Source: Candidatus Thiodiazotropha sp. (ex Codakia rugifera)
Lineage (GTDB): Bacteria; Pseudomonadota; Gammaproteobacteria; Chromatiales; Chromatiaceae
Length of the DNA stretch: 64,000 bases
Reading direction: 5' to 3'
NCBI GenBank assembly: GCA_025656675.1
Contig: JAHXHN010000007.1
Coordinates: 116,115 to 180,114, forward strand
Position numbers and translations under genes: made by a program. The notes below the pieces were generated by a model. That model was not told the DNA's origin, did not search any database, and was given only the letters and a program-made list of their open reading frames with translations. Shown here in pieces: positions 9,404 to 18,774 of this stretch; position 1 is the stretch's first letter; each line of letters starts with the position of its first letter.

Positions 9404-10510
9404 ATGACTGACAGCATGACACCACAAGAGCTGATGCACTCAATCATTCAACGCATCGCTACCGGACCTGAACTGAGCAAAGACATCACTCTGGAAGAGG
9501 CCAGCGATGGTGTATCTGCCATCCTTCGTGGTGAGATCGATGATGTGCAGGCCGCTATTTTTTTTATTGCACTGCGCATGAAAAGGGAAACCGATGATGA
9601 GAACAAAGGTGCACTGGATGCGATTCTCAAGGTTTCGGAGAACCGTCAGGCCAATGTTGATGAACTGATCTCACTGGCTGACCCCTACGGCGGTATCAAT
9701 CGCAATCTACCTATCGCACCATTGATTCCCCCTGTTCTGGCTGCTTGTGGGCTACCCTGTGTGAGTCATGGTCTCGATTCTGTAGGACCAAAATTCGGTA
9801 TTACCCATCGCCATGTACTCCAAGCGGCTGGTATAGATGTGGATATGAGCCTCGAGACCGCGGTTTCACGTGTGGAAGAGTCGGAGCTGGGATGGGCCTA
9901 TGTCGATCAGCGTACTTTTTGTCCTGGACTGCATAATCTGACCGGATTAAGACAACAGATCATCAAACGTCAGGTGCTGACAACGGTTGAGGTGCTGGCA
10001 AAACCTATCACCGGCCAAAAAAAGACCCATCTAGTCACCGGCTATGTACACAAGCCCTATCCAGCAAAATATGCCTCACTGGCTCGGTTTGCAGGGTTTG
10101 AAGGGTGTTTACTGGTGCGTGGTACCGAAGGCGGAGTTATCCCTTCACTCAGACAACAAGGCATGATCTATCGCTACCAGGACCTGGGAGAGGAAGAAGC
10201 CATTGATATTTCCCCCGATACCCTTGGTATTGAACAATCTTTTAGAGCCGTTCCTCTTCCAGAGGATACAGCGATCAACAAGGATGGGGATGAAATTGCC
10301 CGCATTGGAGATGTTTCTGGTGCTGCAATGTCTGCAGCAGAGACGGGCTTACGTGCGCTGCAAGGGGAAAAAGGCCCTGCATACGATTCCCTACTCTATA
10401 GCTGTGCTCTGATCCTATGGCATGTGGGCCGTTCTCTTTCAATCGCTGCGGCAGCCGATCAGGTACGACAGGTACTTGATTCCGGTGCTGCCTTTCACCG
10501 GATGAGGTAG
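9404..10510 (+). CDS. divergent anthranilate phosphoribosyltransferase-like (TrpD/YbiB) protein
   Basis: 368 residues with the helical N-terminal domain and glycosyltransferase-family-3 core of TrpD (LMHSIIQRIATGPELSKDITLEEA; GEIDDVQAAIFFIALRMKRET). The catalytic landmarks differ. The TrpD G-T-G-G-D loop is replaced by D-P-Y-G-G-I-N-R-N near 88-96, and the K-H-G-N-R segment by S-H-G-L-D-S-V-G. LLVRGTEGGVIPSLRQ resembles the RGTEG segment of YbiB/TrpD2, which does not make tryptophan. It is thus probably a paralogue of unknown substrate. A Rieske gene follows after four bases, and no trp gene is nearby. The ATG at 9404 is 29 bases from the predicted transcript start. Confidence 0.8.
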   Translation: MTDSMTPQELMHSIIQRIATGPELSKDITLEEASDGVSAILRGEIDDVQAAIFFIALRMKRETDDENKGALDAILKVSENRQANVDELISLADPYGGINRNLPIAPLIPPVLAACGLPCVSHGLDSVGPKFGITHRHVLQAAGIDVDMSLETAVSRVEESELGWAYVDQRTFCPGLHNLTGLRQQIIKRQVLTTVEVLAKPITGQKKTHLVTGYVHKPYPAKYASLARFAGFEGCLLVRGTEGGVIPSLRQQGMIYRYQDLGEEEAIDISPDTLGIEQSFRAVPLPEDTAINKDGDEIARIGDVSGAAMSAAETGLRALQGEKGPAYDSLLYSCALILWHVGRSLSIAAAADQVRQVLDSGAAFHRMR

Positions 10511-10514
10511 GAAA

Positions 10515-10838
10515 GTGGCTGAAGAGTGGGTACAGGTAGCTAACTGTGCTGAGCTACCGATCGGCAAGATGAAACGTGTCGATATTGAAGGTCATCGCTA
10601 TTTGATCGCCAATGCTGAAGGTAAAATCTACGCTGTCGACGATCTGTGCAGCCATGAAGAAGTCTCGCTCTACCTAGGTTGCATCGAAGGGGAAGATATT
10701 AAGTGCTCCTTGCACGGCAGCCGCTTTAGCCTGAAAAATGGTACGGCCCTGGATGAGCCTGCAACCGAGTCAATCGGTACATATTCTGTAAAAATCACCC
10801 AGGATCTGATTTTTATTCGACCAAAAAACCGACTATAA
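10515..10838 (+). CDS. Rieske [2Fe-2S] ferredoxin
   Basis: 107 residues with a GTG start at 10515, four bases after the trpD-like stop and close to an upstream GAGG-like purine stretch. The Rieske ligands are C45-x-H47 and C64-x2-H67 with 16 residues between, the standard spacing of NirD- or dioxygenase-type ferredoxins. There is no signal or anchor, so it acts in the cytoplasm as a small electron carrier. Its partner is unknown. The tight coupling to the TrpD-like gene suggests the two proteins act on the same pathway. Confidence 0.93.
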   Translation: MAEEWVQVANCAELPIGKMKRVDIEGHRYLIANAEGKIYAVDDLCSHEEVSLYLGCIEGEDIKCSLHGSRFSLKNGTALDEPATESIGTYSVKITQDLIFIRPKNRL

Positions 10839-10985
10839 GCACCGTTTTTGGTGACCTAGATCAAAAATCAGTTCATTCCCACACTAGCGTACCCAGGGTA
10901 ATTACTATATATTTCCCCTCTAACAAAAAGTGACCCATAAGGGCATTCCGTTTTACCACCACACATATTTCCGGGGGGATACTGG

Positions 10986-11123
10986 GTGAAATACCTGTTT
11001 GTGTTGGCTATTGCATTTTGCTTGACATTGGTTTGGCAGACGTCTGATATTGCTGAACGGACCCCCAATTTGCAGAGTTTTGAGCAGGAACAGGTGATTA
11101 TCAGGACCCCACAAGCAACCTGA
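10986..11123 (+). CDS. putative 45-residue single-pass membrane miniprotein
   Basis: An open frame starting with GTG at 10986 and ending TGA at 11121-11123. It begins VKYLFVLAIAFCLTLVWQ, a strong membrane or uncleaved signal segment, then a polar tail ending TPQAT. A GGGGGGA ribosome-binding stretch lies about 6-8 bases upstream of the GTG. No family is recognised. It lies alone between the Rieske gene and the ccm operon, in the same direction. It could be a short membrane peptide related to cytochrome maturation by position only, or a chance frame. Confidence 0.45.
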   Translation: MKYLFVLAIAFCLTLVWQTSDIAERTPNLQSFEQEQVIIRTPQAT

Positions 11124-11457
11124 TAGCGATAAGCGACCCTTTATACGACAACAGGCTCGGCTCCAAACAGAATTTCCACTGCTTTTGTACGCTATTCCTC
11201 AATCCACGCTTTTTTTCGTGACAGAGTACCGTTTTCACCAAAGAACCAAGTACCTTATTCGGAATCAATATTGTCACTGAATGTCTCTATTTGGGAATAA
11301 TAACCCAGACATGACGCACATATTTCGTGATTATATCCATTGTGCGCTCTATTTTTTGTTGAGGCCTCGGAGTGAGATCGGGTATGGTTGTGCACTTTGC
11401 CAAAATGCTGTTTCTGCGCCGCAGTACAGTAGATAACGATAAAACGACAGAAAACTT
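11124..11457. other. intergenic region before ccmA
   Basis: About 330 bases without a convincing gene. A short frame at 11311-11436 has an ATG but no ribosome site. No clear sigma-70 hexamers, RNA gene or terminator could be supported. The ccm promoter is presumably here or upstream of the miniprotein at 10986. Confidence 0.5.
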
Positions 11458-12108
11458 GTGACAGCAGCAGCAACCAACACAGCAGCAACCTACGAGGCCG
11501 AATCATTAGCGTGCATCCGAGACGATCGGGTGCTGTTTGAGGATCTGAGCTTCGGTATCAAGCCAGGGCAGGCACTGGTATTGGAAGGAAGAAATGGCAG
11601 CGGTAAAACCTCTCTGTTGCGCATACTCTGTGGCATACGGCTCCCAGAGTCGGGAAAGTTACTGTGGGAAGGCGAAGACATTTTTCGTCTTGGACCTGAA
11701 TTTCATGAGCATATCGCTTATTTGGGCCACAAGGACGGTTCCAAACTCGACTTAACGCCATTGGAGAATCTTCGTATTGCTCAAGGACTTGGCAAGGCAA
11801 GTGAAGGCATAGACCTGGATGAGGCACTGGACCAGGTGGGTCTGTATGGTTTTGAAGATGTACCGACCCGTAACCTTTCAGCCGGCCAGCAACGTCGACT
11901 GGCGATTGCCAGGCTGCTGGTGACAGATGCAAAACTCTGGATTCTGGACGAGCCGTTCACATCCCTCGATAGAAAAGGTATTGAACACATGGAACGCCTG
12001 TTCGAGGGACATCTCAACCGGGGAGGCATGGCAGCCATGACGACCCATCATCGGATTGGCTTCAAGGATGAGGTTCAACTGGTACGCATCAATCTATCAG
12101 AACGATGA
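11458..12108 (+). CDS. ccmA: cytochrome c biogenesis ATP-binding export protein CcmA
   Basis: The ATPase of the CcmAB complex, which drives release of haem-loaded CcmE during system I cytochrome c maturation. 216 residues. Walker A is at 44-52 (GRNGSGKTS), the signature is LSAGQQRRLAIARL and Walker B reads LWILDEPFTSLD. The start is a GTG at 11458; an in-frame start slightly downstream is possible because the first ten residues are Ala/Thr-rich and uninformative. It overlaps ccmB by four bases and opens the ccmABCDEFGHI operon. Confidence 0.96.
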   Translation: MTAAATNTAATYEAESLACIRDDRVLFEDLSFGIKPGQALVLEGRNGSGKTSLLRILCGIRLPESGKLLWEGEDIFRLGPEFHEHIAYLGHKDGSKLDLTPLENLRIAQGLGKASEGIDLDEALDQVGLYGFEDVPTRNLSAGQQRRLAIARLLVTDAKLWILDEPFTSLDRKGIEHMERLFEGHLNRGGMAAMTTHHRIGFKDEVQLVRINLSER

Positions 12109-12788
12109 GCACCCTCTCCCTCACCAGCGCATTTAGTCTGCTCCTGAAACGGGATCTTGTCCTGGCATACCGTCGTCGTGCGGAATTAGTCAATCCGATG
12201 CTGTTTTTTGTTTTGGTCACCGCCATGTTTCCTTTAGGCATAGGCAATGACGCAAAACTGATCGAAGCAGTTGGGCCGGGTGTTATCTGGGTGGCGGCTC
12301 TACTTGCAGCTCTGCTCTCTCTGGACAGTATGTTTCGCTCTGACTATGACGATGGCTCCCTGGAACAGTTTATGTTGAGTGCCCACCCGGTCTCCATCCT
12401 TGTGCTTGCCAAGATATTGGCCCACTGGCTGGTCACTGGACTACCACTTTTTATTGTGGCCCCCTTGCTGGCGGTATTGCTGAATATACCAGCGTCCGCC
12501 ATTCCCACGCTGATGCTGACCCTGATACTGGGTACGCCGGTACTCAGTTTGATCGGCTCTGTGGGGGTGGCCCTGACCGTTGGCTTGCGTCGAGGAGGAG
12601 TGATTCTTTCTATCCTGGTCCTGCCCCTCTATGTGCCGGTCTTGATCTTTGCCACCGATGCAGTCAAAACTGCTATTGTCGGCATACCGACGACAGCGCA
12701 ACTGTCTATATTATCCGCCATGCTGGTGGGCTCCCTGGTATTGGCACCAATGGCCACTGCCGCTTCATTGAGAATCAGTCTGAGTTGA
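12105..12788 (+). CDS. ccmB: haem exporter protein CcmB
   Basis: 227 residues with six predicted membrane helices, the membrane half of CcmAB. The N-terminal segment LLLKRDLVLAYRRRAELVNPMLFFVLV and the DDGSLEQFMLSAHP segment are typical of CcmB. Its ATG overlaps the ccmA stop (ATGA) and ccmC begins two bases after its stop. Length and order match the standard operon. Confidence 0.96.
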   Translation: MSTLSLTSAFSLLLKRDLVLAYRRRAELVNPMLFFVLVTAMFPLGIGNDAKLIEAVGPGVIWVAALLAALLSLDSMFRSDYDDGSLEQFMLSAHPVSILVLAKILAHWLVTGLPLFIVAPLLAVLLNIPASAIPTLMLTLILGTPVLSLIGSVGVALTVGLRRGGVILSILVLPLYVPVLIFATDAVKTAIVGIPTTAQLSILSAMLVGSLVLAPMATAASLRISLS

Positions 12789-12789
12789 T

Positions 12790-13536
12790 ATGATCATACG
12801 TTTCTTTCATCAAATGGGTTCTCCACGCTACTTCTACAGCGTGGCGGGCAAAATGATTCCCTGGTTCATGACCAGCTTCTTGATCACGCTGTTGGTAGGC
12901 CTCTACTACGGCCTGTTTGTTGCCCCGGCCGACTATCAGCAGGGCGAAAGCTATCGCATTATGTACATCCATGTGCCTGCGGCTTGGATGTCGATGTTTA
13001 TCTACGTTGTAATGGCTGTCTCCGGTCTGATCAGCCTGGTCTGGCGTATCAAGATGACTGAGGTTGTGGTGATCAGCAGCGCTACTGTTGGGGCATCGTT
13101 CACATTTCTGGCCCTGGCTACAGGATCCCTATGGGGTAAGCCCATGTGGGGAACATGGTGGGTTTGGGATGCACGTCTTACCGCTGAATTGCTTCTGCTG
13201 TTTCTCTATCTTGGGATTATTGCCCTGCATAGTGCCATCGAAGACAAACGTGTCGCAGCACGCGCGGTCTCTATCCTCGCGCTTGTGGGTGTTGTCAATA
13301 TCCCCATCATTCATTATTCGGTCGAATGGTGGAACACCCTGCACCAACCCGCTTCGATCACTAAATTTGATAAACCTTCGATGGATATGAGCATGCTGGT
13401 ACCCCTGTTAGTCATGGCCATCTCTTTTAAACTTTACTATGGTGCCGTGGTCTTAATGCGCGCGCGGGCGGAAATTGTCGAGCGCGAGCGCAATACCCGT
13501 TGGGTGCAGGAAATGGTTGAACGGGAGGTCAAATGA
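12790..13536 (+). CDS. ccmC: haem transporter CcmC
   Basis: 248 residues, six membrane helices, with the Trp-rich periplasmic signature WGKPMWGTWWVWDARLTAELLLLFLYLG at about 115-142. CcmC presents haem to CcmE at the periplasmic face. The His residues expected to ligate haem are present, for example IHVPAAWMSM near 60 and IIHYSVEWWNTLHQPAS near 180. ccmD overlaps its stop by four bases. Confidence 0.96.
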   Translation: MIIRFFHQMGSPRYFYSVAGKMIPWFMTSFLITLLVGLYYGLFVAPADYQQGESYRIMYIHVPAAWMSMFIYVVMAVSGLISLVWRIKMTEVVVISSATVGASFTFLALATGSLWGKPMWGTWWVWDARLTAELLLLFLYLGIIALHSAIEDKRVAARAVSILALVGVVNIPIIHYSVEWWNTLHQPASITKFDKPSMDMSMLVPLLVMAISFKLYYGAVVLMRARAEIVERERNTRWVQEMVEREVK

Positions 13537-13700
13537 GCGAATTCTTCGCAATGGGCGGTTATGCCGTCTATGTATGGCCTTCCTTTCTGTTGGCGTTGAT
13601 TATCTTAGTTGCCAACATCATAGCGCCTATGCGTCAACGTAAACGCGTTTTAACTGATATTGCCCGGAAAATTCGCCGGGCCAGGAAAGAGCCAAAATGA
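13533..13700 (+). CDS. ccmD: haem exporter accessory protein CcmD
   Basis: 55 residues: [18 protein letters not shown] opens the protein, then a single membrane helix (about 16-32) and a basic cytoplasmic tail rich in Arg and Lys. The MGGYAxYVWPS-type start is the CcmD hallmark. Its ATG overlaps the ccmC stop and its stop (13698-13700) overlaps the ccmE ATG at 13697. CcmD helps release holo-CcmE from CcmABC. Confidence 0.93.
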   Translation: MSEFFAMGGYAVYVWPSFLLALIILVANIIAPMRQRKRVLTDIARKIRRARKEPK

Positions 13701-14164
13701 ACCCAATCCGTAAGAAACGACTGACACTCATCGGCCTGATGGTTGCAGGTATTGGCGTCGCCACCTGGCTGGCCCTCAATGCATTTGATGAGAACCTCAT
13801 GTTCTTCTTCTCACCTTCTGAAGTAGCTGAAGGCAAGGCCCCGACTGCTCACCCCTTTCGTATCGGTGGTCTGGTAGAGACAGATAGTGTCAAACGTAAA
13901 CCCGATGGCCTTACCACTGCATTCTCAGTTACGGATAACGCTGAAGCTGTGACAGTGGAATACACCGGCATTCTGCCTGACCTGTTCCGTGAAGGTCAGG
14001 GCATTGTTGCCATGGGTCAACTGAATCAGGATGGCATTTTCGTTGCCAGTGAAGTGTTGGCTAAGCATGACGAGAACTACATGCCACCGGAAGTCGCCGC
14101 ATCCTTGAAAACCGCCCATGACGAGGGGGTAAACAAGATGCAATCACGGGTAAGCGTTCAATGA
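13697..14164 (+). CDS. ccmE: haem chaperone CcmE
   Basis: 155 residues: an N-terminal membrane anchor (about 9-28) and a periplasmic beta-barrel domain. The covalent haem-binding His is H124 in the motif [10 protein letters not shown], with the partner Tyr at 128. It shuttles haem from CcmC to CcmF/H. It overlaps ccmD and ccmF by four bases each. Confidence 0.96.
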   Translation: MNPIRKKRLTLIGLMVAGIGVATWLALNAFDENLMFFFSPSEVAEGKAPTAHPFRIGGLVETDSVKRKPDGLTTAFSVTDNAEAVTVEYTGILPDLFREGQGIVAMGQLNQDGIFVASEVLAKHDENYMPPEVAASLKTAHDEGVNKMQSRVSVQ

Positions 14165-16158
14165 TTCCTGAATTAGGACACTTTGCACTTATCCTGGCAC
14201 TCTGCCTGGCGATTACCCAGGCAGTGGTTCCCCTTGTTGGCTCCTATACCCGTACGAACTCCTGGATGGCTGCGTCGCGCACCCTGGCGTGGGGTCAGTT
14301 TGTATTTCTGAGCATCTCTCTGATTATTCTGACCAATGCCTTTTTGGCCAATGACTTTTCTGTCATCTATGTCGCACAGCACGGTAATACCAAACTGCCC
14401 GACATGTATAAGATCTCAGCAGTATGGGGTGCCCATGAGGGTTCCCTGCTTCTGTGGGCCTTCCTGCTTGCTGCCTGGAGTGTCGCCATTGCCAGCTTCA
14501 GTCGCAACCTGCCACTGGAAATGGTTTCTCGAGTACTCTCAGTGATGGGCATGATCAGTATCGGTTTTCTGCTCTTCATGCTGCTCACCTCCAACCCCTT
14601 TGACAGGACGTTCCCCGTACCCTTCGAAGGTGGCGAACTAAACCCGATGCTCCAGGATCCCGGACTTGCGATCCACCCCCCGATGCTCTACATGGGTTAT
14701 GTCGGATTCTCTGTCGCCTTCGCCTTTGCCATAGCCGCGTTGCTGGGTGGACGGCTGGATGCCTCCTGGGCACGCTGGTCTCGCCCCTGGACCACGGTAG
14801 CCTGGGTCTTTCTGACCTTGGGCATTGTTCTCGGTAGCTGGTGGGCTTACTACGAATTGGGCTGGGGCGGATGGTGGTTCTGGGACCCGGTTGAAAATGC
14901 CTCCTTCATGCCCTGGCTGGTTGGTACTGCCTTAATTCACTCCCTGGCAGTCACCGAAAAGCGTGGTGCCTTCAAGAGCTGGACCGTACTGTTGGCCATC
15001 TCAGCATTTTCATTGAGCCTGTTAGGTACATTCCTGGTACGCTCAGGTGTGCTGACATCAGTACACTCATTCGCCTCAGACCCGGCACGGGGCGTATTTA
15101 TTCTTATCTTCTTGCTGGTGGTTATCGGTGGGTCACTGCTGCTATACACTTGGCGTGCACCTTATATATCAGGTGGAGGGCGTTTTGATCTGATTTCCCG
15201 TGAAACCTTTTTATTGGGTAATAATCTACTGCTGTCAGTATTTGCCGCATTGGTGCTGTTGGGCACCCTGGCCCCCCTGATCTACGATGCACTCGAACTG
15301 GGTAAAATCTCAGTAGGATTTCCCTGGTTCAACAAGATGTTTCTGCTTACAACGCCCTTTTTGGCTCTATTCATGGGTATCGGCTCCCTCTCCCGCTGGA
15401 AGCATGCCGAACCCTCTCAGTTAGTAAAACAGCTGCGTGTTGCGTTTGTCGTCAGCTTGTTGTTTGGCCTGGTGAGCCTACTACCTGTCTTTTCTGGTGG
15501 TAACTGGCTGGTTGGACTGGGTATGGGTCTTGCCATGTGGGTCACAACAGCTCATTTGGTCAATCTCCGGGATCGCCTGAAACACAAACATGGTTTTGCA
15601 GGTTTCTGGGTGGATTTCAAATCTGGCGGACGCAGTTACTACGGTATGCTCCTCGCCCATCTGGGTGTTGCCATGTTTATAGTTGGTATCACCATGGTCA
15701 GTAATTTTGGCTATGAGAATGATGTTCGCATGAGTCCGGGCGATGTGAGTGAAATAGCCGGCTATGAGTTTCTGTTTGAAGGTGTCAACCAGATACCTGG
15801 CCCCAACTACAATGCCAATCGCGGCCGCTTCCAGGTAACCAAAGATGGTGAGCACCTGATCACGCTGGAACCGGAGAAGCGCACCTATTTTGTCCAGACC
15901 AGACCGATGACTGAAGCAGCTATTGACTGGGGATTCACCCGCGATCTCTATGTCTCCCTCGGTGAGCCTCTCGGTGGTGGTGATTGGAGTTTGCGGCTCT
16001 ACTACAAACCCTATGTACGCTGGATCTGGTTAGGTGGTGTATTGATGAGCCTGGGTGGTATTCTTGCCATCACTGATCGACGATACCGTACCACCCGTGT
16101 ACGCTCAGCCGAAGCTGTCAATACCGCTGCTGCTGCGCCTGCTGTTTCCGGGAGATAA
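14161..16158 (+). CDS. ccmF: haem lyase subunit CcmF
   Basis: 665 residues, many membrane helices. The WWD-type signature [27 protein letters not shown] spans roughly 228-254. Conserved His residues expected for haem ligation occur in [26 protein letters not shown] and [12 protein letters not shown]. CcmF with CcmH forms the thioether bonds between haem and apocytochrome c. The ATG overlaps the ccmE stop and ccmG starts eight bases after the stop. Confidence 0.97.
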   Translation: MIPELGHFALILALCLAITQAVVPLVGSYTRTNSWMAASRTLAWGQFVFLSISLIILTNAFLANDFSVIYVAQHGNTKLPDMYKISAVWGAHEGSLLLWAFLLAAWSVAIASFSRNLPLEMVSRVLSVMGMISIGFLLFMLLTSNPFDRTFPVPFEGGELNPMLQDPGLAIHPPMLYMGYVGFSVAFAFAIAALLGGRLDASWARWSRPWTTVAWVFLTLGIVLGSWWAYYELGWGGWWFWDPVENASFMPWLVGTALIHSLAVTEKRGAFKSWTVLLAISAFSLSLLGTFLVRSGVLTSVHSFASDPARGVFILIFLLVVIGGSLLLYTWRAPYISGGGRFDLISRETFLLGNNLLLSVFAALVLLGTLAPLIYDALELGKISVGFPWFNKMFLLTTPFLALFMGIGSLSRWKHAEPSQLVKQLRVAFVVSLLFGLVSLLPVFSGGNWLVGLGMGLAMWVTTAHLVNLRDRLKHKHGFAGFWVDFKSGGRSYYGMLLAHLGVAMFIVGITMVSNFGYENDVRMSPGDVSEIAGYEFLFEGVNQIPGPNYNANRGRFQVTKDGEHLITLEPEKRTYFVQTRPMTEAAIDWGFTRDLYVSLGEPLGGGDWSLRLYYKPYVRWIWLGGVLMSLGGILAITDRRYRTTRVRSAEAVNTAAAAPAVSGR

Positions 16159-16165
16159 TCCAGTT

Positions 16166-16705
16166 ATGAACCGATATCTGCGCTACTCCATACCGCTGTT
16201 CATCTTTGCGATTATTGCAGCCTTTCTGTTCAAGGGGCTGGGTATGAATCCGCGGGAGATACCCTCCCCCCTTATCGGTAAGCCGATTCCTGAGTTTTCC
16301 CTGCCAACCGTGGAAAATGCAGAGACCATTGTCAATAAAGTGGACCTGAACGGTAAAGTCTATTTACTTAATGTGTGGGCAACCTGGTGTGTCTCTTGCC
16401 GTGCGGAACATGAGACACTGGTGCGTCTGTCACGTACTGGTAAGATAGATATCGTAGGCCTTAACTGGAAGGATGAACGGGACAAGGCACAGGTCTGGTT
16501 GCGCCAACTCGGAGATCCCTACACTATCAATATTTTTGACAAGAAGGGTCGGACTGCCATTGACCTTGGCGTCTATGGTGCTCCAGAAACATTTCTTGTG
16601 GACAGCAAGGGTATCATTCATTACAAACATGCAGGTCCGATGACCATGACGTTGTTCAATGAGACCCTTCTGCCCATGATTGAAGATTTAAAGCGTAAAG
16701 GATAA
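16166..16705 (+). CDS. ccmG: thiol:disulfide interchange protein CcmG/DsbE
   Basis: I choose the ATG at 16166 (MNRYLRYSIPLFIF), giving 179 residues, because the longer frame would start inside ccmF and add a stretch unlike DsbE. An N-terminal anchor lies at about 9-22, followed by a thioredoxin fold with the redox pair C75-V-S-C78 in WATWCVSCRAEH. It reduces apocytochrome cysteines in the periplasm before haem attachment. ccmH follows after five bases. Confidence 0.95.
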   Translation: MNRYLRYSIPLFIFAIIAAFLFKGLGMNPREIPSPLIGKPIPEFSLPTVENAETIVNKVDLNGKVYLLNVWATWCVSCRAEHETLVRLSRTGKIDIVGLNWKDERDKAQVWLRQLGDPYTINIFDKKGRTAIDLGVYGAPETFLVDSKGIIHYKHAGPMTMTLFNETLLPMIEDLKRKG

Positions 16706-16710
16706 GACTC

Positions 16711-17190
16711 GTGCGTGTTTTTTTTCAGATCCTGCTCCTTTTCGTCAGCCTGCCATCGCTGAATGCCGCCACTCTGGCTGAATACACCTTCGAAAACCCC
16801 AACCAGGGCGAAGATTTCCGTGACATCATCGAAGAGATGCGTTGTCTGGTATGTCAGAATGAATCCTTGGCAGGCTCAAATGCGGAGCTTGCAGTTGATC
16901 TGAGAAACGAAATCTACGACATGATGAAGAGTGGTCAAAACAAGGATGAGATTATCGATTTCATGGTATCCCGTTATGGTGATTTTGTTTTATACAATCC
17001 ACCACTCAAGCCAACCACTTATGCCATCTGGTTTGGTCCACTGGTCGTCTTTCTCATTGGCGGTTTGGTTCTTTTTCGTATCCTAAAACGTAAGAGCCGC
17101 ACCCAGGAGACAGAATTGTCGACTGAAGAACAACAACGACTCAACAACCTTTTGAAGCAATCGACTGACAACAGAGACGTTAATCAATGA
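16711..17190 (+). CDS. ccmH: cytochrome c-type biogenesis protein CcmH (CcmL type)
   Basis: 159 residues with a GTG start at 16711. A signal peptide is followed by the redox motif R-C45-L-V-C48-Q-N, then SLAGSNAELAVDLRNEIYDM, and one membrane helix near 105-123 (YAIWFGPLVVFLIGGLVLF). It works with CcmF and CcmG on apocytochrome thiols. Here CcmH and CcmI are separate proteins, unlike the fused E. coli CcmH. It overlaps ccmI by four bases. Confidence 0.95.
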   Translation: MRVFFQILLLFVSLPSLNAATLAEYTFENPNQGEDFRDIIEEMRCLVCQNESLAGSNAELAVDLRNEIYDMMKSGQNKDEIIDFMVSRYGDFVLYNPPLKPTTYAIWFGPLVVFLIGGLVLFRILKRKSRTQETELSTEEQQRLNNLLKQSTDNRDVNQ

Positions 17191-18479
17191 CCCTATTTTG
17201 GATAATTACTGCCGGGCTGATTGTCCTGGCCATGGCCTTTGTTGCATTGCCATTATTGCGAAAGCATGTTGAAACAGGTGTCACAACCAACGAACTCAAT
17301 CTTTCTGTTTTCAAGCAACAACTCGCAGAACTTGATGCTGATCTGGAAGCCGGCAACCTGGAACAAAACCGCTATGATGCTGCACGCAAAGATTTGGAAA
17401 AGGAGTTGCTCACTGATATCTCCGGTGAACTAAAGACAACAGAGACAGCGGTATCAGGCCGTACCATGGCACTTTCCGCGCTACTGATTCCGTTAGCCGC
17501 TGTCTTTCTCTACCAGGCTATTGGTTCCCCGGAAATCATCCATCGCTTGGCCGAACAACCAGGTGGTATGCCCACCAAGGCTTCTCCGTCACAGTCGCAG
17601 CCTGGAAATACCCAAAACTTGCCTCCGATGGAGGAATTGGTAAAGCGCCTGGCCGCTAAGCTGCAGGAACAGCCTGATAATCAGGAGGGTTGGGTAATGT
17701 TGGGTCGTAGCTACATGGCAATGAATAACCCATCTGCTGCAATCAATGCTTACGAGAGAGCCATACAGTTGAATGATCAAAATGTTGCCCTACTGCTTGC
17801 TTATTCTGAAGCAATAGCCTCGACAAACGGCAATGATTTCAGCGGTCGAGCGGCACCCATGATCGATAAGGCCTACCAGCTAGAACCGAACAACCCCAAT
17901 GTCCTGTGGATTTCAGGCATCCTCGCCTACCAACGATCGGAATTCAAGTCAGCCATAGAACACTGGGAGGCTTTAAAGGTCATGCTCCAACCCCAGAGCG
18001 CTGAGCTCGAATCGGTCAATGACGCACTTGACGACGTCCGCTCAAAGTTAGGGCTACCCCCGGATGAAGCCCCATTGCCTAATATTGTTCAAGCAAAAAA
18101 ATCGGCTTCCGGCAAATCTATTGCGAACCCATCAAAAACCCTACAGGTTGAGATCTCCCTCTCCCCCGAATTACAGGCGAAAGCTAAACCAGGTGATCTG
18201 GTATTTGTCTATGCCAAAGCTATCAGCGGCCCACCCATGCCCCTTGCTGCAGTAAGAAAAAAAGTGAGTGATCTACCGCTTTCCATTAAGTTGGATGACA
18301 GTATGGCGATGATGCCGCAGATGAAACTCTCCGGCTTTCCCAAAGTGGTCGTGGGAGCGCGTGTCTCTCTATCGGGTAATCCCACTGCTCAGAGTGGCGA
18401 CCTTGAAGGTGAGATTAAACCTGTTAGCCCAGGCCAATCAGAGACCGTTCATGTCGTCATTAACTCAGTCCATCCATAA
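17187..18479 (+). CDS. ccmI: cytochrome c biogenesis factor CcmI (TPR protein)
   Basis: 430 residues. N-terminal membrane region with two helices (about 3-22 and 93-110). A TPR domain spans about 140-285 (QEGWVMLGRSYMAMNNPSAAINAYERAIQLN and ALLLAYSEAIA). The C-terminal beta-rich domain at about 315-428 is seen in CcmI/CycH proteins. It is the apocytochrome c chaperone of the haem ligation complex. It is the last ccm gene; a perfect hairpin follows at 18519-18536. Confidence 0.93.
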   Translation: MTLFWIITAGLIVLAMAFVALPLLRKHVETGVTTNELNLSVFKQQLAELDADLEAGNLEQNRYDAARKDLEKELLTDISGELKTTETAVSGRTMALSALLIPLAAVFLYQAIGSPEIIHRLAEQPGGMPTKASPSQSQPGNTQNLPPMEELVKRLAAKLQEQPDNQEGWVMLGRSYMAMNNPSAAINAYERAIQLNDQNVALLLAYSEAIASTNGNDFSGRAAPMIDKAYQLEPNNPNVLWISGILAYQRSEFKSAIEHWEALKVMLQPQSAELESVNDALDDVRSKLGLPPDEAPLPNIVQAKKSASGKSIANPSKTLQVEISLSPELQAKAKPGDLVFVYAKAISGPPMPLAAVRKKVSDLPLSIKLDDSMAMMPQMKLSGFPKVVVGARVSLSGNPTAQSGDLEGEIKPVSPGQSETVHVVINSVHP

Positions 18480-18518
18480 CGTCATAGCGCATTTCACAAC
18501 ATACCCGTAATTCAGTTG

Positions 18519-18536
18519 TTCCGGCTCACGCCGGAA
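18519..18536 (+). terminator. hairpin after the ccm operon
   Basis: TTCCGGC (18519-18525) pairs perfectly with GCCGGAA (18530-18536) around a TCAC loop. There is no T run after it, so it is a weak terminator candidate or an RNA 3'-end stabiliser. Confidence 0.35.
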
Positions 18537-18774
18537 TGTCAGGAAATCGGCACGGATGGATGGATCTTAGTTCTTTTATGGAGTAAACCGACCGCCATAT
18601 AAGCTGCCTACCGCTTAAAAAAACACTTTTTTATGCCATTTTCCTGCTTAAACTCAACAACTGCTCTCCACTGATTGATATACTGGCTTAACCAAAAGAA
18701 AATTAATATCCTTTTGCCGATACCTTCCATCAATACGCGTAGCTTGCCTGCGTTTTCTGCTGATAGGAGTCAAA

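Noticed and set aside
10851..10864. FNR-like sequence GTGACCTAGATCAA upstream of the 45-residue frame
   Set aside because: Only the right half-site is good and no -10 lies at a fitting distance.
11311..11436. 41-residue frame containing a CALCQN run, upstream of ccmA
   Set aside because: No ribosome-binding site, no signal or helix, and the CcmH-like C-x-x-C-Q-N look is a short chance match.
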